A stretch of DNA of 26,959 nucleotides from Smittium culicis (lineage: Eukaryota > Kickxellomycota > Harpellomycetes > Harpellales > Legeriomycetaceae), in contig LSSN01004109.1 of NCBI GenBank assembly GCA_001970855.1, positions 1 through 26,959 of the forward strand. The letters are read 5' to 3'. Below, piece by piece: positions 7,621 to 19,400 of the stretch. The notes beneath the pieces are model-generated. The model was not told the DNA's origin, made no database searches, and saw only the letters and a list, made by a program, of their open reading frames with translations. Both the position numbers and the translations under genes were made by a program. The stretch's first letter is position 1. Every line of letters starts with the position of its first letter.

Positions 7621-9973
7621 TATGGAATTTAATATAGAATTTTTAGCTTTTATAATAGTTGAGTCAATTGTTCATTAATATTTAAACTGATGAAATTATT
7701 GTCAAATGTGTTCTTAAAAAATTATTCAAAAATCTTAATTGGGAACATAATTATACCTGATGATTTTTTTAAAGAAATGGGGCTGCGGTGTGGTTTTTAT
7801 CGAGTATTTATTCTCTAATAAGTAGAATAAATCTATTGTAATTAAATTAAAAGAATGTGAAATATTATATTCTTTATACACCTATACGCCATTCTATGGT
7901 TTACCAAATACTAGGCTTATTGGTTAAATATATTGATATACTGAATATTAAAAGTTTTTATAATGGTACTTGCGATTATAAATAATAATAATAATAGTGT
8001 GAACAAATAATTTCTGTAAGCTGAAACTCTTAATTTTATCACTTATATGTATCGGCAATATAATTGGAAATAACTTGGCTAAAAAATAATACAATTAAAA
8101 ACTAAGCATTTTTTAATTATATAAACAATAAAAAAACTAAAACGTGAAATTTAAACAATGTATTATTTTCCAATAAAAATGACCTTCCAATACTATACAA
8201 CGTTCTTAAAGTACATAATTTAAAACCTGGGATAAAAATTTTTTACCCTGATTCCTATTTTTTCTAATGAGACTTTAGTAAATCTAAAAGTATGACTTTT
8301 AAGCACATTGCCAAGATTTTCAAAATAAAGAACAATAATTAAATAGCTTATAATTTCTGCAAATCACAATCCTCAATTAAAGAATGTTTTGTATTGAAAA
8401 ATTTAGTTAATCTATTTTTAGCTCAAAATTCGCTTAAAATACCCACTATGAATTCTAAAAACAACAAAAACAGAAATAAAGTGAATAAAAAGGAATAAAA
8501 ATATTTAACTAATTCTGTACAAAGTGCACAATATCTAACCCGATTTAGGATAAATGCAGCCGTATCTTTTGATAGAACTCAAAATTGTTTTTGAACATAC
8601 CTACTTTGAGCTATTTATAAAAGCTGAGCTATAGCATATCTCTTAAAATAGTATATTAATACTTTTGTCCGGTTCAAATATGATCGTGCTTATAAAATAT
8701 CCTAAGAAATTCATAGTAATTGATAATTATGAAAATAAAAGAATATCAAGATGCCAGATACAATCAAAATTATTGATCAAGCAATGAACATATTTTCCAT
8801 ATATACATTCTATTGATTAAATTTGATCACAGTTTTATCAGTTATGCTGGTGCATATCTTAATAAAATCTAATCATTTTTGCTTTCTTTGAGGATTATTA
8901 TAAATAAATACTACCTACAATCTATTTTTTTAGCAAAAATGATAAAGCCTAACCTTAAAATATAAATTATTATATATCACTTTTTAGATTTTTTCTACAT
9001 ATAAAAAAAGTTTAGGTTTTTATTAAAAACTTATTATTTTTTAAATAAGCTTATATATCAATATTCTTGTTTATTTATTGAAGTACTGTCTGGCGCACCT
9101 TAATAAACACATAATAGTCTATTCAATGTAATCCCTTAAAAAAAAATTTTTTAAAAAAAGCGATATATATCCTCCTGTATGAAATAAATCGTTTTACCAA
9201 TAGATTTAATTGATAATAAATATATGTGATAATAATAGCATTTCATTTGCCAAGCATTTGCGATAAATAAATGTCTTGGATATACTAAAAGTGTGGGATG
9301 TCTGTTAATGAAAAAAAAAAAAAAAAAAAATTCAAATAGGAAAATAGGAAAATCCATAAATTTAAGAATTACAAGAAAAAACGATTACCTGCAAACAGTG
9401 ACTTCCAAAACAATATAGAAAATATAAAATCTTTACCCGGAAAATCTAAATTAAAATTAGTTAGATGTTTTCAAATTTTTATGTCTATATTTAATAGAAA
9501 GAAAAAAAAGCAAAAAAAAAGGGGAAAACAGAGAAAAAATTTACAAGATATAAAAACTCAAAAAAAAACTGAAATTTATAAAGCCTTAATTTTCCGAGAA
9601 GGAAATAATTCAGTAGTTTTTTTATTTTTTTTCAGCTAACAATTAAAATATTCATAAGCTTAATTTTAACTACTTATTTTATTTAACTATCAGTCGTTAA
9701 ATATATATGTTCCGAAACAAAGTGGTTAGCTATTATAAGTTCTTATTCGTTTTAAAGACAAACCATTAGTTAATTGAAGCTTATTTGTTTAAGTAAAACT
9801 TGAAAAAAAGCATAAAATTAGTCATAAATTTGTTAATTGACGAAAATTGATCTTCACTAAAGCTATTTTTGATAATTAAAACATAGCTCTTTATCGATAA
9901 AAGGGGAAAATAAAGAACATTAATAAGAAAAAAACAAACCAGCCAAGCCAAGCCAAATCAAATAAAATTAAAA

Positions 9974-10017
9974 ATTCGAATTCGAATATGGATATGGATA
10001 CGAATATGAATATGAAC
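9974..10017. repeat. Imperfect hexanucleotide repeat
   Basis: A short run of GAATAT/GGATAT-type hexamers, starting with the palindromic TTCGAATTCGAA. It is a microsatellite-like tract with no evident function. Confidence 0.6.
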
Positions 10018-13000
10018 TTTTTTTGACGAAAATCAACAAGAAGGCACTTATCAAAAACGATTAGTTTATTAAAATTATTTCTTGGAAATTTGATTTTAAA
10101 AATAAATGAAAGATAATGATTATTTTAAATCAATATTGGATATAAGTTTAATTTAAAGTGAAGTAATAAAAAATTAGAAATTTTGGAGTATTAAGAAAAT
10201 TTAAAAAAATAATAATAAAATCACCTAGACAAACTCATTATGAGAACATGCAAGCTTTAACATTTAGCGAAACCTAGAATCCAATAGCTGGGCCATCTAG
10301 AACCCACAGTATTTATTTTTATTTTTATAAATTGGTTTTTGATTTTATTCTGATAATAAATAATAATTAAAAATAATAGCGTTATCACTTTTTCTATGTC
10401 TAAATAATCTTATTAAAAAGTAATACACTTCAAACTCGTGCTAAGTTTTATTTAATATTATTAATTAAATAATTATAATGGTTATTTTCGCGTATTTTGA
10501 ATTATTTTTTCAGTTTTTTTGATTTATCTCTGATTTTTTTAAACGAAAAGCTACAACAGTCAATTAACCTAAAAAATATAATAAAATATATTTACAGTAA
10601 GCCTATTGTTTACAATTTATTTTATATTTGAAATTATATTATATTAAATTCATTTTACACACAGATCCTTGATGATAAACAAAAGTAATAGTTGATAAAT
10701 TTACTAAACCAATTTTATTTTCAACAAAAAAATTGTTGAAAAGTATTATTCATAACATCATATCGATTTTAATGATAAATTTTGAAGACGGATAATATAT
10801 TAGATTTATGATTTAGCTTTATTAGTATTAACTCGGCTGACTATGATATTTTAAATTAAAAAAAGAGTCCTCTCCACATATATTTAACGAAATTTAACCT
10901 ATATTATTTAAAATTACTTAATAATTATAGTTTTTATTGTGCATTTTATAAGTTTTATGACTTTTCAACTGATACGCTTTCACCATAAAATAATTTTTAT
11001 CAAATTATCAAAAATATCATGATTTAAAAATAGACATTTTAATTTAATAAAAAATAATTATTTATAACTCTTGATCTTATTATAATCATTAAACTGGGTC
11101 TTTTCGATTCCAAAGATTTGGATATCGGTAATTAACTATTTTTAAAAATAAAAATATAAATAAATCTATTATCATTTTTGAAAATTCCATCTGCTTAAAA
11201 ACTTATCCATTAAATTTATGAAATTAAAACTGAAAAAAAATTCTAATTTATAGTAACTTTTCACATATACTGTGAATATTTTTTATTAGATATAAATTTC
11301 GTTAGATATCGATAGTTTATAAGTAAATTATCATTTATTTTATAATTAAGATTCTGTGATGTTATCTATCACAAATCATAACTATTATTTTATGCAATAT
11401 AGATAATCGGCTGACCCTTCACCTGCTCAATTTCCAGATTAAATAATAAATATAATCAATATAAAATTTATTTGAAATTATTTTCTGTATATTTAATCCT
11501 TTCTAAGGTGTTTAATTTATGCTAACAAAGCAATAAATATATAACAATAGAATTTAATTCAAAACTAGTTTAAATTTTTATAAAATATATTTTATCGATC
11601 TGAAAATTTACGCTAAACACCTATCCAAGAATTCGTTATAAATTTAATTTGAGTATATACTTCAGTAAGGGTAAATATCAACATATACATCAACATAATT
11701 AACAATATAAATTTAAATTTATAAATTCTCGGATTATATGTTTTTTTTTAAGCTCAAAAGAAGCTGAAGCAGTCTTTCTTATTATTAAAGAATATCAATC
11801 GATTTAAATAAAAATTAGAGAATTTTATGATAATTTATAAAAAATAACAGTTTCGTACCTTATTTTATTTTATTTTTTTATTAAGTTAAACATCTTTTAC
11901 TAGTAATTCCAATAATTTTTAGTTAGATTTTTTATATATTGAAATATTATTATTGATAGATCAATATTAACATAAAAGTGAAAATAATTCACAATAGGAT
12001 AGTTTTTAATCAATTGAAGTGTGATAAAGCTTTACAAACAGTGTGCTAAAAATTTAATAAAATATTACTTGATTTGATTTTTTTTAATTAATTAATATAA
12101 GCTTATAATAACGATTTATATAGAGGATAATTTTAATTTATTTAAAAAATAGTAATAATAATCAAGATTTTTAGTTAATAAATATAAATCAATCCTCTTA
12201 TATATAAAAATAACACTTTTAATTTCTCTTTTTATTCAAAATGCTTAGAGGGAGATTGGTTTAATGAATTTTCATGCATTGAAATACAATCATCATAATG
12301 TTTATAGGTTCCAAATTCACCCTAGTAGATATAGCCTTGTATTTTTCGCTTTGATTGTAACTTTTTAGATATTTTTTATGTAAAATCACTTTATTTAAAC
12401 CTCTATGGGCTTATTTTGAAATTTTGGATCGATTAATCCATATCAAAACCAACGCATTTAAAATTATTCAAAAAATATCATGTAGTTATATTATGAAAAT
12501 TTTGTTTTTTATCCAATCTATTTTATTTCATAGACTGTAAAAATTAATCGTTATATAATAATTTATATGCTTCTATTTATTTGGTTTTTTTAAAAGTCGA
12601 AACCCCCCCCCCCTCAATTTTTTTCCCAAAGGAACAAATAACTGATAGGTTAAAGTAAAATAAACTTATACCGATGTATTTTTACTAATTTATTATGATG
12701 CAGTATTTCTTAAAAAATCAAATTAATGAATTTTTTAAAAAAAATTTTATCCAGTTTATTTCTAATACAATAATGAAAGTAAATAAATAAAATCATTTAC
12801 TTGAGTAATCTAAATGAATTCATAATGGAGTTAGAAGATCTAATAATGTTAGAAATTAAGCGATTTGACTTAAAAATTCGAAAAAACATTATTACATTAA
12901 ATAAAAAAATTTATGGTTATATATAACAAAATAAATTTCTAGTTTATATAAATTGACTCAATCGACACCAATTCAACTTTTCAAGACCAAAGTACAAATT

Positions 13001-14300
13001 TTTAAAAGCGTAAATTACAATAATACTAATAATTATTAAGATATTTGATTATGTTTTTTTATCACTTTTAGATAAATTCCAGTACGTTTATATATCTATA
13101 ATTTTTGATTAATAGGCTAAATTATAAGAATGCAAAAAATTTTAATTTTACGATTTATAATATATTTTAGCTTGATATAATATCTCAATTACCACTATAA
13201 AAATATAGTATATATATTTTAGTTACCTTTAGTAAATTTAATATTTCTATGATTATACTAAAATCAAATGATTTAATAGTTAAAATTTCTGGATTAAGTG
13301 TAGTGAAAAAAGACAGTTACAGAAGATAAAACATAAGAATATTTTAATATTAAATTATTTAAGATGCTGTGAATATATAGAATGTTTACTGGACAATAAA
13401 AATATAAACTCAAGATATTTTTAATAGAGTTAATATAGATATTGAAAAAAATATTCAATTCTTTTTATAATTTTATCATAATTTTCTATATAAATAGTAT
13501 AACCACTTATTAGATAATCATATTTCAACTATAGATTCATTTCATTACACCCCAAATCTTTTATTTAAATATATTGACAAGAAAATCAATTTTAAATCGG
13601 GATCTTTAAGATCATTAAGCTTAATTTTTAAAAATTATAAAAATTTTTAAATTTATTTTAGTAGAAATATTTAAATATTTAAATATTTATAAAAGATATA
13701 ATTTTTAGATTAATTAATAGCGAAAAATAACTAAAATTCAGGCTTTGTAGATTATTATGTAAAGTATCTAAAGATAATAAATAAATTATATAAATAGAAT
13801 CTATTATCTAAGATCATATAGTAAGGGAAAATATAAAGTTTATTTTTTTATAAAAATTTCAAATATCATTTGAATATGAATTGGACATTAACTATAACTC
13901 AAATTGGCTGAGAATTTTTTTTTTTGTAATGGGTACGGCTAAGGTTTTAATCAGATCAGATCATATCATTGCCAGACTAAACTGATAGGAAAATGGATAT
14001 GAACTTGTGAAATGTATTTAAATTAGATCGATTCAAAATAATTATATACCTAAATCTATTTAAAATTTAAGAAAATCATGATTGATTTAATTTAGTGCAT
14101 AAAAATTTATTGTTCGATTATATAGTTCAGAATTATCTGTTTTTAATTTTAATTTGGAATTTTATGGACAGGAATTTATCATTTTATTACAGTAATAAAA
14201 AATATTTAACCGTGAAGCTATTTTTATACTTAATATAACATGTATAATTGAATAATTTTTTATGTTCAGATTTCAGAAAAATTGCTTTATCTTTTGAATA

Positions 14301-14322
14301 ATAAATAAATAAATAAATAATA
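14301..14322. repeat. (TAAA)n microsatellite
   Basis: About five tandem ATAA/TAAA tetranucleotides in the AT-rich desert. Confidence 0.75.
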
Positions 14323-16231
14323 AGTGCAAAACTATAATAAAATTCAATATATGCACGCGAATAAATTTCTTTATAAATTATAATTTTAAATCTGTTTAAA
14401 TTCCAGCTTCAAGCTAGTAGTATCTACATTTCAAATCTATTTAGAAGCTAAATTAAAAGTTAGAATCACTTATCAAAAATAATTAAACTTTTATAATAAA
14501 TATATAGCATATAAAATAAATGTAAATATATATATTATAGATAATATTTATTGGGTTTTAAGTTAAAATATTATAAAATATAGCTAATGAAAATCCTATT
14601 AAACACCTATCGATTCGACTTTAGTTAAACTTATTCCTTGAGTCTATATTCACTGGATAATTTATTTTTAGAGCAGTTGAGCAGAGCTGTAAATAATCAG
14701 TTCTTTGTTATTTTTTTACCTATTTAAATTTTAAATAGGTTATAAATCTTTAATATTTATGTTTAAACCAAAATTTTCTGTTCCAGGTTTTTAAATTATT
14801 GGTATAGAGGATATTAAATCTATTAAATAAATCTTAGGCTTTATACTCAGACATATATAATTAATAATTAGAAAAATAGTATAAAATATTTTTTTTTATA
14901 GATACTAAAAAGCCTCTAAGAAATTTGGTATCAAGTTTAATAGATTTTTTAGATTTTAAGTTTTTTAAAAGTTTTGATTCTGAGGATTTAAATTGATTTA
15001 ATATAATTTTATATCGAGATTAATATAAAAATTTTAATCCATTCATAACTATTAAATTATTGGTATAAATTACGCCAGTATCATAGTATCACAAATTTTT
15101 ATATAAAATATATCCTGTTTATATTTATAATTAATAAATCAATGTAAAAATAATTTATAGCTATAGATTTGGGTATAAAAAAATTTCTCTTGTATTATAA
15201 ATTATACTAATTGATAAAAATAATAAAAATTTTATGAACGAATATAAAATTCATCAAATAAATAAAACAAAATTTATTTTTTACCCTAAATATTAAGAAT
15301 TCAAAAATTATTATATTTTATAAACTACAGCATAAAGAATCAATAGTTATGAAAAATCGTTTTAGATGCCAAATATACATATATATGATCGGAGGTAAAC
15401 TGATGAATATACATTTCTTATACATACACATATTTTTAGCGAACAAAGTTAAGCTAAAATAACCTTTTATAATCCAGAACATACAAGTTAATAACTATAT
15501 TTAATCGTTTTTCTATAACGTATCTCAAATTAAATGTCTACATACAATTTGGCGCATAATAGCGTGTTAGACTCATTTAAATTAATTGTGTCTCATAATA
15601 TAAAAAGAATTTAAACTTGCTATAAAATGCAAACCAATTTTATGATACACTGCACTGATGATCAAACTCCGCGTTTGATTTAAAATACTATCAACATAAT
15701 AGTTTCAAGCTTGAGAGATCCGTTAATTTCATTTTATCTGAAACAAGTTTTAAAAAAAAAAAAAAAGCATAAAACTCTACTATATAAGCTCATTATTATA
15801 GCGCACACAATTAAGCTTAAAATAGAACTTTTCGGAATCTCAAATTACCGACATACTTTTATGGTTTTTACATCTTCTAAGCCACATAAATTTAATATAT
15901 GCTTACAATCAAAACAAAATTAGCTTCTAATTGCACATTAATAAACAATTATATCTACTCTTTACTTCAAATATCCATATATCACAACCAAAATGAAGTG
16001 GATAATCATTAACTGTTAATAAACTATAGAAGAGTTTAATAAGTAAACATTAAAGTATAAGTATTGGCCTTAAAGAATACATTTCAATCCAAGAATATTT
16101 CCAATATAAGCAGTTAAAATGACTTTTTTATATCAAGTTTAGCCAGTACTTGCATTATTATTGATCACAAAAAGGATCATATATACTTCGAAAGAAGATA
16201 TTACAATCATTATGATATAAAAATATAATGC

Positions 16232-16237
16232 AAAAAA
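16232..16237 (-). terminator. Pol III terminator of the tRNA cluster
   Basis: A T6 run on the minus strand, 4 nt after the 3' end of tRNA-Tyr. It is the only T-run of four or more within or just after the three-tRNA cluster, so it should end transcription of the whole unit. Confidence 0.8.
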
Positions 16238-16241
16238 TGTA

Positions 16242-16322
16242 TCCGAACACCCGGATTTGAACCAGGGACCTAGAGATATCTATTAACTACAGTCTCCCGC
16301 TCTACCGCTGAGCTATATTCGG
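16242..16322 (-). tRNA. tRNA-Tyr (anticodon GUA), with 9-nt intron
   Basis: A full cloverleaf on the minus strand. The acceptor is CCGAATA/TGTTCGG with discriminator A73, and C1-G72 is the tyrosine-specific pair. The D stem is GCTC/GAGC. The anticodon stem is GGAGA/TCTCT with loop CTGTAG...A. The T arm is CCTGG-TTCAAAT-CCGGG. The anticodon GUA is at 16290-16288. A 9-nt intron (16286-16278) sits at the canonical 37/38 position; eukaryotic tRNA-Tyr genes almost always have an intron there. It is the last gene of a three-tRNA unit, 5 nt after tRNA-Thr(UGU) and directly before a T6 terminator. Confidence 0.95.
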
Positions 16323-16327
16323 AACCA

Positions 16328-16406
16328 TGCCTAATTGGTGGATTGAACACCAGACCTTTGGTTGTCATGATACAAGACCAACGCTCTACCACTGAGCTAA
16401 TCAGGC
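16328..16406 (-). tRNA. tRNA-Thr (anticodon UGU), with 7-nt intron
   Basis: A minus-strand cloverleaf with acceptor GCCTGAT/ATTAGGC plus A73, D stem GCTC/GAGC, anticodon stem TTGGT/ACCAA and T arm TGGTG-TTCAATC-CACCA. The anticodon loop would be 14 nt; removing 7 nt (16370-16364, TCATGAC) at position 37/38 restores a normal 7-nt loop with anticodon UGU (16374-16372). A 7-nt intron is very short for a nuclear tRNA. Spacers of 5 nt separate it from tRNA-Thr(AGU) upstream (16407-16411) and tRNA-Tyr downstream (16323-16327). Confidence 0.92.
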
Positions 16407-16411
16407 CAGAT

Positions 16412-16484
16412 TGCCTTCTACCAGAATCGAACTGGTGACCTTCTGCTTACTAGGCAGACGCTCTGCCATCTGAGCCAAGAAGGC
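16412..16484 (-). tRNA. tRNA-Thr (anticodon AGU)
   Basis: An intronless 73-nt cloverleaf on the minus strand. The acceptor is GCCTTCT/AGAAGGC plus A73, the D stem is GCTC/GAGC, and the anticodon stem TCTGC/GCAGA has loop CTAGTAA, giving anticodon AGU (read as IGU after deamination). The T arm is ACCAG-TTCGATT-CTGGT. It is the first gene of the cluster; no T-run separates it from the next tRNA, which starts 5 nt later. Confidence 0.95.
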
Positions 16485-19400
16485 GATGATTTTCTGAAAA
16501 AAACAATATACTCTAAATTATAGGTAAATTTTCCCTCTTGGGTTTTATCACCTTTATCACTCCCAGAGTGTCGAACCAGATTATTATTATAGCAATTTAA
16601 TATTTTTTGCTTTATAATTTATTTCTCTATTTTTTCATAATATTATCCTATTTCCCAAGGATTACATAATTATATTTAACAAAAAACCACTAAAGAAACG
16701 TTTTCCCATGTACCAGATAACTTGTGGAAAAGCAAGTCATATGATACTACTACTAAGCATTAAGAATTTCTATTGTAAAAGCATGAATGAAGCTCAAATG
16801 AGATAGAGAAAGGTGTATAAATAGCTACATCTTTGGTAGATTGGAGGAAGGATATGTTCTTTTTTATGAATAAATATTATTAACACGAATAAATTCTTAT
16901 TGACAGATATTGTATTAAACTGATATGTTTTATATTCTACATCATAAGCAAAAAGAGGATTAACATTAAGCTTATAAAGTTAATCTGGCATCCAATTAGG
17001 AACATTGTATAAATCAAATATTATACGACATGCGAGACGTATAAAATGACACAAAAAGAAATAACAAGAAAAATATATCCATTTTGGTTTTTCAATTACG
17101 TTACTCCGATGTGATTACACAGCTCTATTGAGCCAAATATAAACTTTAAATTGTTATTTCTATATATTTTCATAATAAATTATCTTAACAAGATGTGACT
17201 TTCTTTCCCAGAGAATAGTATGAGCAATCATTCAAATACTTGCCAAGTGTCATCTGACTTGTGTGAAAATTAGTCTGATTGTACTACTAAATAAAATAAA
17301 AGTATTTAACTTTTTTATTTAGCGGGGTTTATTTATAACAGCGGTTCGATATCAATTTTATTTGAGTTAATAGCTGTTAAATAACTTTTATTTGTTATAA
17401 TATAATTTATTTATATTATCAATTGATTTTATATTTTTTTTTTATATTATAGGTAATAAAATGAGTTTAAATTTAAAAATAGAATGTAAAAATCTTAATT
17501 GTATCCCTCTAATGATAAGTTAAATTCAATTCATGTAATTTCCAATAATATTTGATTTTAATACACCATTATTCAATATGATTTTTAAATTTCGAATCTC
17601 AATAAAATATGATATATTAAAAAATAAAAAATATGTCATTAGCCGAAAAAAAAACGAATCTAATTCGCAGAATAAAAAATGAATTTTTGATAAATGCTTA
17701 TAAAAGCTTTATTTTTTTTCATTGCTTTATTTTATACACTACACTACAGAATACATAGCACATGATACATATTTAACCGTTACAAATATAGCTATAAATT
17801 ATAGTAATATATAGTAATATGAAAGTGAAAATACAAACACATCGAAATTTTAATGAAGAAAAGTGGAGAAGTATTAATAGAATTAAATTTTTATTAATAG
17901 CAAAAAAAATTTTTTTTTGAGGGATAATATTAATCATTTTTTAAAAAAATCTTTAAAAATTTAAAGACTATTTAATTTTTAATTATATTTATAAAGTATA
18001 AAAAAAAGAAAATACCAAATTAAAGGATAAATTTTTGTTTTAGAAGTCAACCTAGCACACACTAAGAATCGCGTATATTAAAATATAAATGATATGAGAA
18101 ATTAATTAAATTTATAATTCTATAAAGTATGGAGTTTTTTTTTCACTAGGTCTTTGAATCATCTCATTTAGTCATAAAAAATTAAATCGTCATTATATTA
18201 TATTTTATATTAAAATAATTTTTAACACATCAATCAACTATATAATAGGATAAAGCTCATATGAATATTTTTTTTGGCGTTTACTGTTTTATCTTTAAAA
18301 TAGTAATAAAATGAGATGAAAAAATAAGTTTTGGAAAGGCTGTTTTTTTTCTATAATATCTCAATATGAATTTTATTTGGTTAAAAAAATATCATTTTAT
18401 TAAATAAATTAAAACATAAAACCAAATTAAAATTTTAAAAGTGTCAGAATAATTTATATTCAAGGTTACGAATGTTAAATTAGCTTCTTACAATTCTATA
18501 TGATAGAGGGCTTAGAAAATATTATATATATAATAATAAGAAATTTTTTTCTAATGAAATTTTATTGCTATACTATATAGACTGCGAGCCAAAATTCTAT
18601 TATATAAGCTTAATTTTTTTAATTTTTTAATATTTTTTAAATTATTTTGCCATATTTTCATCACATAACAGTTAATAAGGATCATATGTTTATATTTAAA
18701 AAAAATTCGAATAAGAAAATTTTTTTCACATACAATACGAATTTTGTTAAAACAAGTAGTATTAAATTACAACTGATCTGGATAAAGATCATATATAAAT
18801 AACATATTTTACATAGCTAAAATTGAATTGCATTTGAAACCAAAATAGAAGCTATGATTTAAAACTTAATCTGTGTTTTAAATATATTTTTATTTAAATC
18901 AATAAAATTTTCAGATAATGTTATTGGATAAGCTTTTTTCTAGGATATAAAAATAATAGCATTAATAAAATCTTTTGAAGCAAATTACTAATTAGTATAT
19001 ATATAAATTTTGTAAATTTATCTAAAAATATATCTACAGAAAATTGAAGGTTAAATTATTTCTGTAAACTTTGACTAATCATATAAACTAATGAGCACCT
19101 ATGCTAAATATTATACAACAAGATTCTCTATTTTTAAATTGATATTGAAATTTTTGACTAATATGGTGGCAATAGATAGTATTCATATTAATTTTAATCG
19201 AATAATATTTGGTTTTAATTATAATTTTCATAAAGAAATATTTATAATTATATTAAATTAGGATAATTTCGATTCACACTCGATAAAATATTGATTATTT
19301 TATCAAAAAACTATTTTTAGGATATTAAAAATGCCTATTGTTATGTTTTTTTTTTTTTTTTGGATTTTTTTATCAATTTTATACCATTTATAGTAAGTAT

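Larger units (their letters stand above)
7621..16231. other. Extremely AT-rich gene desert, left arm
   Basis: About 8.6 kb without a supportable protein-coding or RNA gene. The base content is extreme (8 G/C in 60 at 13201-13260; 6 in 60 at 14521-14580). Homopolymer A and T runs are common (for example the A-run near 9310-9330), along with short microsatellites and one C11 tract at 12603-12613. Open frames here are short and made of Lys, Ile, Asn, Phe and Tyr, as expected from composition. The first few hundred bases presumably hold the ABCG promoter. The desert continues past the tRNA cluster to about 21.9 kb. Confidence 0.6.

Noticed and set aside
9151..9357. 68-codon frame starting with a poly-Phe stretch
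   Set aside because: It is driven by a run of about 20 A residues; composition only.
15711..15923. 70-codon plus-strand frame
   Set aside because: It contains a poly-Lys run from an A-tract, and there is no TATA, splice or homology support.
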